From: Bacteroidaceae bacterium
GTDB taxonomy: Bacteria; Bacteroidota; Bacteroidia; Bacteroidales; Bacteroidaceae
NCBI GenBank assembly: GCA_024682395.1
Contig: JAIKZH010000058.1
Span: 62,001 to 126,000 of the forward strand
Length of the DNA stretch: 64,000 nucleotides
Direction of reading: 5' to 3'
Shown: in pieces, positions 8,833 to 17,010 of the stretch
Numbering within the stretch: the first letter of the stretch is position 1
How the letters are laid out: each line of letters begins with the position of its first letter
Program-made: the position numbers and the translations under genes
The notes under the pieces: generated by a model
Told to the model about the DNA's origin: nothing
The model's input: only the letters and a program-made list of their open reading frames with translations
Databases searched by the model: none

Positions 8833-10287
8833 ATGAAACGAATAACTACCCTACTCATTATCTTATGCTGCATCACAATATCAATGAATGCGCAATCAAA
8901 AGAAAAAAGTGTCAATACCCCTAAAAATGTAATCTACGCCTTTGATTATATCATCAATAACTTTGGAGAGAAAAAATACAAGACTTATTCAATCAACAAG
9001 AATCCAAATACGAATTTGATTGAGTCGAGCGAAAAAATCATTCATTTCAACATCCCTTTTCCATCAGATATAACTGAATTTGATGCAACTGTTGACCCTA
9101 ATTTCAAAGCAATTGAATTCAGAGTTATTGAAAATGCGTTCGCTAAAGACGAAGCAATCAGTTATCAAATACTTCATTTGTCACCTGGTAGTAACGAACG
9201 ATTTAAACTCAAGGTTGTAACCAACAATGGACAAAAAGCTAAAGATGTGCAAATACGAACCAGTTCACAACAAGAAATGTGGTTCATGTGTACAAAGAAC
9301 CCTACCAACCCAGAATTACGTGATGCATATGCAATTGTTTGGGAGGTCCTTGACGACCATGTAGAAGGTGATATCTTTATGATTAGTTCACTACGTCCCG
9401 ACATATACACAAAAGCAATAGAGACATCCAACACATTTAAGATTGTCGGTCGAGTAGATCCAAATATTACAGATTCACTCTATAACATCTATATAGCCGA
9501 CTCAAGAGAAGAACTTCATATGATCGGAGATGACGACTACATAGCATGTGTTCCTGTGGTCAACAAACGATTTGAATATCAGGTGGAACTTGATCATCCT
9601 GTTGCAGGTCGTCTCCGCTGCATTTTCCCTGATGGTTCATTATGTAGCGCATATATAGATTTGGATTTTGTACCAGGTGAGACATATCACATCACTGTTC
9701 ATAATGGGTATTATGATGAGGATATAGACTATGAACGTCGTGTAGGAAGTCTATCAGGCAAAAGTTTGATTAATAAGAAGTCTAATTCTAATAATAAGAG
9801 ACGTGATGGAGATGTTGGAATAGACAGAACTGTTGATATAAATGCAGATATCAATAATATTATGGATTTTAATAAGATGGCAAAATTTGTCGATGAGAAA
9901 GATAAAATAATTGCTGTTTCGGAGATATTACCACCAATGATGACATTAATTGAAAACGTAAAAAAGATACAAGACAAATACGAATTTATAAAAAATGGTA
10001 TCACAAACAATATGTACAAAGACTCTGATATTAACAGAGTATATAATGATATAATTAAGCTTAACAAAGATGTTGACGTAAAAATGGATTACATATTTGA
10101 CACTCTAAGAAAAGTTTCTCTTGAGAAATCAAACAATATAAAAGAATTTAAAAAAACGAAGATTTCTATGTTTCAAGATCAAATCAAAACAATTAATGGT
10201 ATATATAAAGACACCGGCCATATGTCGAAATCTGCAATTAAATGTCAAAAGAATCTTAACAAACTCATTGAAAAAAATATGAATTAA
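8833..10287 (+). CDS. Secreted protein of unknown function in the ECF operon
   Basis: A 484-residue protein with a clear signal peptide (MKRITTLLIILCCITISMNAQ). The central part (about 200-310) has the rhythm of a DUF4369-like beta domain: FKIVGRVDPN, then FEYQVELDHPVAGRLRC, then FVPGETYHITVHNG. After that come a basic Asn/Ser-rich linker and a helical, probably coiled-coil tail (about 340-484). Twenty-four bases separate it from the anti-sigma gene, so it may be the envelope effector or signal input of that system. I do not recognise a named family for the whole protein. Confidence 0.55.
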   Translation: MKRITTLLIILCCITISMNAQSKEKSVNTPKNVIYAFDYIINNFGEKKYKTYSINKNPNTNLIESSEKIIHFNIPFPSDITEFDATVDPNFKAIEFRVIENAFAKDEAISYQILHLSPGSNERFKLKVVTNNGQKAKDVQIRTSSQQEMWFMCTKNPTNPELRDAYAIVWEVLDDHVEGDIFMISSLRPDIYTKAIETSNTFKIVGRVDPNITDSLYNIYIADSREELHMIGDDDYIACVPVVNKRFEYQVELDHPVAGRLRCIFPDGSLCSAYIDLDFVPGETYHITVHNGYYDEDIDYERRVGSLSGKSLINKKSNSNNKRRDGDVGIDRTVDINADINNIMDFNKMAKFVDEKDKIIAVSEILPPMMTLIENVKKIQDKYEFIKNGITNNMYKDSDINRVYNDIIKLNKDVDVKMDYIFDTLRKVSLEKSNNIKEFKKTKISMFQDQIKTINGIYKDTGHMSKSAIKCQKNLNKLIEKNMN

Positions 10288-10339
10288 GACATATATAAAT
10301 ATAAGGAATTAACCTTCCTCCCCATGCATTTTACTTTAG

Positions 10340-10380
10340 GTAGGATACAAGATTCTGATAAATAGGATTATGTATCCTAC
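10340..10380 (+). terminator. Terminator of the sigma-factor operon
   Basis: GTAGGATACA (10340-10349) pairs perfectly with TGTATCCTAC (10371-10380), followed by TATTTTTATT. Confidence 0.7.
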
Positions 10381-10411
10381 TATTTTTATTGGTATAATCT
10401 TGAGATAAAAA

Positions 10412-10447
10412 GAAAGTCCGTCCGCCGATAAAGACAAACGAACTTTC
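10412..10447 (-). terminator. Strong terminator, minus strand
   Basis: On the minus strand a 15-pair stem with four G-U pairs (arms 10433-10447 and 10412-10426, loop of 6) is followed by TTTTTATC. It probably ends the sulfur operon, whose last gene stops at 10586, or a small RNA between the two. Confidence 0.75.
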
Positions 10448-10550
10448 AAAAACCTAAATGATGATAATTATGATTTTATGGGCTAAGGGTAAAGACCATT
10501 CGTAGCATCACTGCCTTTATATTTTCAACATGAATAGATATACAAAGTAT
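10412..10550 (-). ncRNA. Possible small RNA or structured 3' UTR
   Basis: The minus strand between the JAMM gene and the strong terminator has no ORF of note but includes an AAAGGCA / TGGTCTTT imperfect stem (about 10490-10520) and a GGTTGA-TAC-TCAACC hairpin just upstream (10552-10566). A near-consensus TACTTTG with one-base spacing lies near 10541-10547. It could be a separate transcript or simply the 3' UTR of the operon. Family not identified. Confidence 0.3.
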
Positions 10551-10585
10551 GGGTTGAGTATCAACCGTTTATGACTTGATAATAA

Positions 10586-10984
10586 TTATAAATGTACTTC
10601 CTTATCCACTATCTCTCCACCAAGAATTTTAAAAGAATTCAAATGTATTCCTTCGTGAAGTGAAAGAATGGCATATCGGATAGTTGGATCATTAGCCAGA
10701 CGTAGATCTTCCTGTGAAGGACGTGAAGGCGAAGCTGGGTGACTGTGCCAATTGGCAAGTATTTTCAGACCTTTGCTGCGAGCATATTTTAATGCAGCAA
10801 ACTGATCTTTAGGGGCAAAAGAAAAATGTTCAGACGAGTGGTCGATATTCTCCATCCAGTAGTTTTCTGTCACAGAGTCGCCCTCATCAGTGGAAACACC
10901 CAGCAGATAGCCACACGTTTCTTCAGGCGCATCTCGTCGTGCCTGACTTATCAATTCATCAATGATGGTTTGCGGTATATTCAT
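10586..10984 (-). CDS. JAMM/MPN+ metalloprotease, HcyD/Mec-like
   Basis: A 132-residue Mov34/MPN/PAD-1 family zinc isopeptidase. The metal motif HSHPASPSRPSQED supplies His, His and Asp in the canonical HxHPx7SxxD spacing, and Glu in EETCGYLLG is the upstream general base. In Mycobacterium (Mec) and Wolinella (HcyD) such enzymes trim the C-terminus of a sulfur-carrier protein or release the amino acid formed on it. Here the gene is two bases downstream of the E1-like gene and close to a carrier with an extra C-terminal Ala, so the same job is inferred. Confidence 0.9.
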   Translation of the reverse strand: MNIPQTIIDELISQARRDAPEETCGYLLGVSTDEGDSVTENYWMENIDHSSEHFSFAPKDQFAALKYARSKGLKILANWHSHPASPSRPSQEDLRLANDPTIRYAILSLHEGIHLNSFKILGGEIVDKEVHL

Positions 10985-10985
10985 T

Positions 10986-11828
10986 TTAGTGTTTTTTTAG
11001 TTCACATGCAGGTTGTTCATAATCAATGAGATGGTCGATACTTGGATTAGTACCACAAATCTCACATGAGTCACGATGTTTGACATTGACTGTAAGGAAT
11101 TGCATTGTCTTAGCATCGAATGTAAGCAGACGATTGGTCAATAATTCACCAACACCTGTAAAATACTTGAGAGTCTCGGCTGCCTGAATTGTTCCTAACA
11201 TTCCTGCGATAGCACCCAACACACCAGCTTGCGAACAAGTTGGAACTACGCCTGCTGGAGGCGGTCCTTGAAACATACAACGATAACATGCTGTACCAGG
11301 AAGATGTGTGAATGTCTGACCATTGAAACGTAAGATTCCTCCATGAGAGAAAGGTTTTCCTGCCATTACGCATGCATCATTGATGAGGAACTTAACAGGG
11401 AAATTGTCTGTACCATCTACAATAAAATCATATTCCTTGATGATATCAAGAGCATTGGAAGAGTCGAGAAACTCGTAATAGGTATCGACCTTCACATCAG
11501 GATTGATTGCCTGAATTTTCTCTTTGGCACTCTTCACTTTTGCCACTCCAACGTCTTTTGTGAAGTGAATCACTTGACGCTGTAAATTGGAAAGGTCAAC
11601 CACGTCGGCATCTACAATACCAATGCGACCAATACCCGCTGCTGCAAGATATAAAGACACGGGGGCACCAAGACCACCCGCTCCTACAACAAGTACACGA
11701 GCATTCATGATTTTCTCTTGACCTTCCACTCCTACATCCTTCAAAAGGATATGTCGCGAATAACGATGTATTTGTTCTTCTGTTAGATCAATCATATTGT
11801 TCTTTAAATATTTATCAATTGCGCTCAT
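10986..11828 (-). CDS. ThiF/MoeB/HcyF-type E1-like adenylyltransferase
   Basis: A 280-residue enzyme that adenylates the C-terminal Gly of a ubiquitin-like sulfur carrier using ATP. Seen: the nucleotide motif VLVVGAGGLGAP, the conserved DLSNLQRQ arm, VDGTDNFPVKFLIND, two zinc pairs (CYRC and CEIC), and the TCSQAGVLG cysteine site. Length suits MoeB/ThiF without a rhodanese domain. An alternative start lies at 11795 (MIDLTEEQIHRYSRH), where MoeB family proteins usually begin; the 11828 start falls inside a repeat hairpin (11821-11832), so 11795 may be the true one. Confidence 0.9.
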   Translation of the reverse strand: MSAIDKYLKNNMIDLTEEQIHRYSRHILLKDVGVEGQEKIMNARVLVVGAGGLGAPVSLYLAAAGIGRIGIVDADVVDLSNLQRQVIHFTKDVGVAKVKSAKEKIQAINPDVKVDTYYEFLDSSNALDIIKEYDFIVDGTDNFPVKFLINDACVMAGKPFSHGGILRFNGQTFTHLPGTACYRCMFQGPPPAGVVPTCSQAGVLGAIAGMLGTIQAAETLKYFTGVGELLTNRLLTFDAKTMQFLTVNVKHRDSCEICGTNPSIDHLIDYEQPACELKKH

Positions 11829-11878
11829 GCGCCGTGATTTTCAACTTTCAATTTTCAACTTTCAATTATCAATTTTCA
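11821..11878. repeat. Dispersed intergenic repeat, copy 2 (short)
   Basis: GCGC-TCAT-GCGC hairpin (11821-11832) followed by TTCAACTTTCAA/TTTTCAA units. It spans the hcyS stop and the annotated hcyF start, so part of the repeat is coding. Confidence 0.6.
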
Positions 11879-12085
11879 CGCCCCTCCTCCCATGAAGTAA
11901 AGGAAATCGACAGAGTCACCGTCTTTAATCTGGATTCCGTCCCATTCTGTACGATCTGCGAATTCTTCGTTTACTTGTACAGAAACCATTTCGGGTTGTT
12001 CAACATTGTTTTGCTTTATGAGTTCTGTGAGACTTAGAGGAAGTTGTACCTCCTGTGCCTCACCATTAACAGTAATCTTAGCCAT
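11876..12085 (-). CDS. ThiS/MoaD-like sulfur-carrier protein with C-terminal GGGA (HcyS-like)
   Basis: A 69-residue beta-grasp protein. The start (MAKITVNGEAQEV), the central VSVQVNEEFADR and DGDSVDFLYFMGGGA end are those of ThiS/MoaD-like carriers. The mature carriers end in Gly-Gly; this one has an additional Ala69. In Wolinella, HcyS is made with an extra C-terminal Ala that HcyD removes before HcyF activates the Gly; it then delivers sulfur to O-acetylhomoserine via MetY. JAMM, E1 and PLP-enzyme genes are all in this operon, so an HcyS role is a good inference, though thiamine or molybdopterin roles are not excluded. Confidence 0.85.
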   Translation of the reverse strand: MAKITVNGEAQEVQLPLSLTELIKQNNVEQPEMVSVQVNEEFADRTEWDGIQIKDGDSVDFLYFMGGGA

Positions 12086-12087
12086 AT

Positions 12088-13617
12088 TTATCTTCCTATT
12101 ATTTTCTTAATTGCTATTACTAACTTATCCACATCCTCGCGAGTGTTGTAAAGAGCAAATGTAGGACGTACGCTCATTTCATATCCTAATGCACGGAGAG
12201 CTGGTTGTGCACAATGATGTCCTGCACGTACTGCAATACCTTCCTTATCAAGCAATGTACCAGTTTCAGGCACAGGTATGTCGTCGAGAACAAAACTTAC
12301 AACAGACACGCGGTTCTTTGGGTTACCTAAAAGTGTCAGACCTGGAATCTGTGCCAATTGTTCACGTGCATACTCAGTAAGCTGGTGTTCATGATGTTCT
12401 ATGTTACGAATTCCGATATGGCGCACATAATCAAGAGCAGCACCAAGTCCGATAGCATCTGCCACATTAGGTGTACCTGCTTCGAAACGAGCTGGAGGGG
12501 CATTATATTCAGTGCGTTCAATAGTCACATCCTTTATCATGTTACCTCCACCTTGCCATGGTTGCATTTTTTCAAGAATTTCTTTACGACCATAGACCAC
12601 TCCGATACCATTAGGACCATAAATTTTATGTCCGCTGAACACAAAGAAGTCAGCTCCCAACTGCTGCACATCCACTGGTGTGTGAGCTATTGACTGTGCT
12701 CCATCAATCAATACTGGTATATTATGAGAATGGGCTATGTCAATGATACGGGCCACATCGTTGATTGTACCAAATGTATTGTTTACATGTCCCACTGAGA
12801 CGAAACGTGTACGTGGTGTGATGAGTCTCTCAAATTCAGAAAGAATAAGATCACCATTTTGGTCAACAGGAATTGCTCTTAATGTGGCACCACGTTCCTG
12901 ACAGATACGTTGCCAAGGGACGATGTTGGCATGGTGGTCGAGTTCGGAAACGATTACCTCGTCACCAGGAGAGAGATATTGTCGTCCATAAGTCTGAGCA
13001 ACCAGATTAATACCTTCGGTTGTTCCACGAACGAAGATAATTTCTTCGCTTGACGCAGCATTTATAAAACGTTGAACCTTCTCGCGAGCCTCCTCGTAAG
13101 CATCGGTAGCACGAGCAGCTAAGGTGTGTGCCCCACGATGGATATTCGAATTATAGTTTTTATAGTAATCCGATATCTTATCGATAACCTGCAATGGCTT
13201 TTGAGTTGTAGCTCCGTTGTCGAGCCACACAAGGTCGTGACCATTCACTTTTTGATTCAGGACAGGGAAATCCTTCTTTATCTCCTCTGAATTCAGAGTG
13301 TCCAGTTCCTCATAGTTCAGTTCACTGAGTTTCTGCGATTCAGGTATACCAATACCGAACCCGTTTCCTTGAGGGATATTTGTGGATTTTGGTTCCGAGT
13401 CACCTAAATAAGGCAGGTCACCATATCCGCTGCCACCAGACAGTAACTGACGGAATCCCTCTTCGAGTTCTTCGAGGTGTAAGGATTCGTCAGGCAAAAT
13501 GCTCTGACGAACCTCTTGAACCTCTTCAGGACAGTATTTTTGTGCTATGTCTCTCAATTGAGCCAACAAACCACTATCCTGCGTCGGAAAATTATTTATT
13601 TCTGTAATATTCAACAT
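12088..13617 (-). CDS. SufS-type cysteine desulfurase with long N-terminal extension (encapsulin cargo)
   Basis: A 509-residue PLP enzyme. The SufS fold starts near residue 111 (EEIKKDFPVL, LVWLDNGATTQKP); the PLP lysine is in FSGHKIYGPNG and the persulfide cysteine in VRAGHHCAQPALRA. It takes sulfur from cysteine as a persulfide, leaving alanine. The first 110 residues are extra: two likely helices (about 14-60), then a Gly/Pro/Ser-rich linker (61-100). Family 2 encapsulin cargo desulfurases have just such disordered extensions for loading. The ATG follows the shell-protein stop with no gap, which supports the pair. Confidence 0.92.
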   Translation of the reverse strand: MLNITEINNFPTQDSGLLAQLRDIAQKYCPEEVQEVRQSILPDESLHLEELEEGFRQLLSGGSGYGDLPYLGDSEPKSTNIPQGNGFGIGIPESQKLSELNYEELDTLNSEEIKKDFPVLNQKVNGHDLVWLDNGATTQKPLQVIDKISDYYKNYNSNIHRGAHTLAARATDAYEEAREKVQRFINAASSEEIIFVRGTTEGINLVAQTYGRQYLSPGDEVIVSELDHHANIVPWQRICQERGATLRAIPVDQNGDLILSEFERLITPRTRFVSVGHVNNTFGTINDVARIIDIAHSHNIPVLIDGAQSIAHTPVDVQQLGADFFVFSGHKIYGPNGIGVVYGRKEILEKMQPWQGGGNMIKDVTIERTEYNAPPARFEAGTPNVADAIGLGAALDYVRHIGIRNIEHHEHQLTEYAREQLAQIPGLTLLGNPKNRVSVVSFVLDDIPVPETGTLLDKEGIAVRAGHHCAQPALRALGYEMSVRPTFALYNTREDVDKLVIAIKKIIGR

Positions 13618-15057
13618 TTACTTTTCCACTTTATTTCTGTGCTGATAATCATGATAATAACCCACCTCAACATTTTCCAATACAGCAATGGCATCATCTG
13701 TAAGTGAAGCAAGGCTGAAATATTTAGTGAGCAGATAAGAGGCAACGCCAAATTTGTCGAGTCCCATCAATCGAGCCGACAATGACGGAGCAATCTCACC
13801 AGGAATACCACTCTGGTGCAGACCGATTACACCTTGATTTTTTTCTCCAACACGTACGAGGATAATCTTTGTTGTACCTACACCACGACCTGTAAGATAC
13901 TGACCTTCAACTTCTACTTTATCTGAAGGAATGATTGGTACACCACGCCACAAGATAACTCTTGTACCAAAGAGATCTGTAGTCACTGGAGGAACTCCAC
14001 GCCATGTACATTCACGTTCAAATGCTGCTATGGCACGTGGATGAGCAATGAAGAATGCTGGTTCTTTCCAAACAAGAGACAATAGTTCGTCAAGGTCGTC
14101 TGGTGTAGGAGAGCCGTAACGAGTGGTGATTCGATATGCAGGATTTGCGGCCGCTAAAAGACCGAAATTCTTATTGTTTATAAGTTCCCATTCCTGACGT
14201 TCCTTAATACTCTCGATAGAAAGTCGGAGTTGCTCTTCCAACTGGTTGTATGGGTTGTTATAAAGGTCGCTCACACGTGTATGAACACGTACTACTGTCT
14301 GGAGTGTATTAAGTGAATACTCAGTAGGATTCTCTTCATAGTCGATATAAGTCTCTGGAATGATATTATCTTCCTCATGACCGCTTACAAGGTCGATATG
14401 CTTCTCGCCATGATCATTCACTGTAGCCTTTAGACGCAATTGTTTGTCAACAGCCTTATTGAATGTCTCACGGAAATCAGGCACTTCCTTAATAAACTTC
14501 TCTAATTCATTAAGTTTCAAGCCAAGGAATATAGTTGGAGTGACAGCACGTACAGAAACTGTTGATTCAGCATCATCAAGAAGGTCGGCCTCTCCAAAAT
14601 ATTCGCCATCGCCTAAAAGTGCAATCCGCAATTCCTCACCATGAATACCACGACTGATTACTTCAGCCTGTCCGTTTGCCACAATAAAGAATTTCTGTTT
14701 GTCTTTACCTGCCTCAATAAAAAGTTGACCTATCTCGAGTTCCTTTGTCTCGAAAGAACGAGCCAGACGATTTACGATTTCATCATCAAATTCCGAGAAA
14801 AGAGGTATTGCCTTAAGACTCTTAGCCGAAAAAGAAGGTACGCCATTGAAATATTCTATAGGCAATCGTTCGCTTTTACGAAGTTCTACTTTAGTGCGGT
14901 TCACACGGAATGTTCCGCCACTAACCTGTATCCATGGTAATAATTTTAATAATAATCTTGGAGTTATACTACCCATTTGAGGGGCAGTTTTGGTTGTTGT
15001 AGCCAGTTTTCTGGCTGTAGCAGTGGTTACACTACGTTGAAGATTTGAATCTGCCAT
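13618..15057 (-). CDS. Family 2B-like encapsulin shell protein with cyclic-nucleotide-binding-like domain
   Basis: A 479-residue protein of the SrpI-like encapsulin family (HK97-fold compartments). The N-terminal arm (1-75), and the part after about 205 with TYIDYEENPTEYSLNTLQTV, FFIAHPRAIAAFERECTWRGVPP and GVIGLHQSGIPGEI, are typical of family 2 shells. Inserted between them (about 80-200) is a cNMP-binding-like domain: IPLFSEFDDEIVNRLA, FFIVANGQAEVI, GEYFGEADLL. The arginine that holds the cyclic phosphate in CRP-like sites is Ser165 here (ESTVSVRA). Neighbouring cargo is the desulfurase, so the particle probably houses cysteine desulfuration or sulfur storage. Confidence 0.88.
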   Translation of the reverse strand: MADSNLQRSVTTATARKLATTTKTAPQMGSITPRLLLKLLPWIQVSGGTFRVNRTKVELRKSERLPIEYFNGVPSFSAKSLKAIPLFSEFDDEIVNRLARSFETKELEIGQLFIEAGKDKQKFFIVANGQAEVISRGIHGEELRIALLGDGEYFGEADLLDDAESTVSVRAVTPTIFLGLKLNELEKFIKEVPDFRETFNKAVDKQLRLKATVNDHGEKHIDLVSGHEEDNIIPETYIDYEENPTEYSLNTLQTVVRVHTRVSDLYNNPYNQLEEQLRLSIESIKERQEWELINNKNFGLLAAANPAYRITTRYGSPTPDDLDELLSLVWKEPAFFIAHPRAIAAFERECTWRGVPPVTTDLFGTRVILWRGVPIIPSDKVEVEGQYLTGRGVGTTKIILVRVGEKNQGVIGLHQSGIPGEIAPSLSARLMGLDKFGVASYLLTKYFSLASLTDDAIAVLENVEVGYYHDYQHRNKVEK

Positions 15058-15090
15058 AATGATCTACTTTTTTAAAGATTTAATACTTAT

Positions 15091-15315
15091 TTATTTTTTA
15101 ATAATCACTTTATGTGTTGTACCTTCCACATGTTCCACACTTATCACATCATAACCTTGATCAATTGCATTGCGTGGTACATTATCAAGTGGTTCGCCCT
15201 CGCTCAACAATACTTCAAGGATGTCGCCTTCCTGAAGTTTTGAGAGTTCTATCTTTGTTTTAACGAAAGTCATCGGGCAATGTTCCTTCGTTATATCTAA
15301 AACCTTTGTTGCCAT
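15091..15315 (-). CDS. TusA/SirA-family sulfur transferase
   Basis: A 74-residue TusA-like protein. The persulfide-bearing cysteine sits in EHCPMTFVKTK (Cys13), a CPxT variant of the TusA CPxP motif also seen in other sulfur-assimilation TusA homologues. Beta-alpha-beta layout and length match. It lies 33 bases before the shell gene and after the DsrE2 gene, its frequent partner, so it probably passes persulfide sulfur between the desulfurase and later acceptors. Confidence 0.88.
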   Translation of the reverse strand: MATKVLDITKEHCPMTFVKTKIELSKLQEGDILEVLLSEGEPLDNVPRNAIDQGYDVISVEHVEGTTHKVIIKK

Positions 15316-15325
15316 AATTTATTAA

Positions 15326-15471
15326 GTTGAGAATTGAAAGTTGAAAATTATTCTTAAGCGAGTAATCGAATAAACGAAGAATCGAATCAGGGGCTACGCT
15401 AATTATCAATTATTAATTATCAATTATCAATTGCGCTTTTGCGCCATGATTATCAATTGTGACTCTGTCAC
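15326..15471. repeat. Dispersed intergenic repeat, copy 3
   Basis: ATTGAAAGTTGAAAATT units, AATCGAAT/AAACGAAGAATCG units, AATTATCAATTATTAATT, then GCGC-TTTT-GCGC (15433-15444) and GTGAC-TCT-GTCAC (15459-15471). It fills the gap between the tusA and dsrE2 genes inside the operon. Confidence 0.75.
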
Positions 15472-15475
15472 CTAA

Positions 15476-15955
15476 TTAAATAAAAAGTGTTTCTCCCCCT
15501 TCTGAGAGTTTCAAGAACGAAGCCACGCCAAGAACATCTTTTACCTCAGGGATGAAATCATCTTTCTCAAGTCCGAGAACGTGCATTGCCATTTCACAAG
15601 CATAGAAGTTGATTCCTAATGCTTTGGCTGCTTCAACCAATTCCTCAAGAGTCGCTACGTTTTTCTTGCGCATCAAATAGCGAAAAATCTTTGGTCCTGC
15701 TCCAAGGAAGTTGAAGCGACTTGTTGGCGTAACTTTCAGACCACCCATCATAAAACCGAAAATCTTTGTCAGCCAATTTCCGCCAGTGAAAGACCTACCC
15801 TGTTTCTGTTTGATGGCATCCAGTCCCCAAAAAGTAAAGAAGATATTCACTTCATATCCAACTGCTGCCGCTCCTGTTCCCAAAGTAAACACTGCAGTAA
15901 GTTTATCGAAATCGCCACTAAAAGCGATAATGGATAGTTTTTTTGTTTCTGCCAT
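15476..15955 (-). CDS. DsrE2-like sulfur-relay protein
   Basis: A 159-residue DsrE/DsrF-like protein of the DsrE2 (peroxiredoxin-family-annotated) type. Visible: KLSIIAFSGDFDKL, GYEVNIFFTFWGLDAI, a hydrophobic MGGLK segment about residues 65-75 that may associate with membrane, and FYACEMAMHVLG with the conserved cysteine (about Cys120). DsrE2 proteins work with TusA in transferring persulfide sulfur. Four bases separate it from the cysK start. Confidence 0.88.
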   Translation of the reverse strand: MAETKKLSIIAFSGDFDKLTAVFTLGTGAAAVGYEVNIFFTFWGLDAIKQKQGRSFTGGNWLTKIFGFMMGGLKVTPTSRFNFLGAGPKIFRYLMRKKNVATLEELVEAAKALGINFYACEMAMHVLGLEKDDFIPEVKDVLGVASFLKLSEGGETLFI

Positions 15956-15958
15956 ATT

Positions 15959-16900
15959 CTATTCAGTTTCAAGATTATATAGAGCCGTACTTAAATAGCG
16001 TTCACCAGTGTCAGGCAACAACACTACAATACGTTTACCTTCATTCTCTGGACGACGAGCCAATTTTATTGCTGCTGCAACAGCTGCACCACTTGAGATA
16101 CCAGTCAACACACCATCTTTACGAGCTAAAAGACGAGCAACAGCAAATGCTTCATGATCTTTTATTCGCAAAATCTCGTCATATGCAGATGTGTCGAGTG
16201 TATTAGGTTTAAATCCTGCGCCAATACCCTGAATCTTGTGGGGACCAGGCCTTTCACCGCTGAGCACTGACGATGAATATGGCTCTACACCCACAATCTT
16301 CACTTTATCATTTAATTTATGTAGGACTTGTCCCACACCCGAGATAGTTCCTCCTGTACCTATACCTGCCACGAAGAAATCTATTTTTCCATCTGTGTCG
16401 CGAACAATTTCCTCGGCTGTTGTACGACGGTGTACATCAGGATTTGCCGGATTTTCAAACTGTTGAGGGATATAAGCATTACCTATTTCCTCTGCCAACT
16501 GCTGAGCCTTACGTATAGCACCCGACATACCTTCATGAGCAGGAGTCAACACCAATTCTGCACCTAAAGCCTTCAAGAGAGTTCTGCGTTCCACAGACAT
16601 TGCGTCGGGCATGGTAAGTATAATCTTATAACCACGAATAGCTGCTATGAAAGCCAACCCTACCCCTGTATTTCCCGATGTAGGTTCAATGATGGTTGTA
16701 TTCGTATCTATCAATCCTTTTTGTTCTGCGCTCTCAATTAGAGCCAGTGCAGTGCGATCTTTCACACTTCTAAGCGGATTAAAATACTCCAATTTTACAA
16801 CAATCTGAGCATTCAATCCCAGTTCTTTTTCTGTACCAGTCAATTCCAGCAACGGAGTGTTGCCAATTAAGTCAGTCAAGTTTTTTGCTACCTTTGCCAT
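15959..16900 (-). CDS. cysK: Cysteine synthase (O-acetylserine sulfhydrylase)
   Basis: A 313-residue PLP enzyme of the CysK/CysM family. PLP lysine in NPLRSVKDRTAL, substrate loop EPTSGNTGVGLAF, phosphate-binding GIGTGGTISGVG and the C-terminal SSGAA loop are all present. It normally makes cysteine from O-acetylserine and sulfide. Some relatives (mycobacterial CysM) take sulfur from a carrier thiocarboxylate instead; with an HcyS-like carrier in the same operon that is possible but not shown. The C-terminus is not the extended CysM form. Confidence 0.95.
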   Translation of the reverse strand: MAKVAKNLTDLIGNTPLLELTGTEKELGLNAQIVVKLEYFNPLRSVKDRTALALIESAEQKGLIDTNTTIIEPTSGNTGVGLAFIAAIRGYKIILTMPDAMSVERRTLLKALGAELVLTPAHEGMSGAIRKAQQLAEEIGNAYIPQQFENPANPDVHRRTTAEEIVRDTDGKIDFFVAGIGTGGTISGVGQVLHKLNDKVKIVGVEPYSSSVLSGERPGPHKIQGIGAGFKPNTLDTSAYDEILRIKDHEAFAVARLLARKDGVLTGISSGAAVAAAIKLARRPENEGKRIVVLLPDTGERYLSTALYNLETE

Positions 16901-17010
16901 ATTATCTCATTTTTTTGAGGTGTAAAAATCACATGATTACAATCTGTTACAATATTTCATGTTCATGATCATTTTGCGACCACAGGTTTTTATTATATCT
17001 TATCTTAGTT

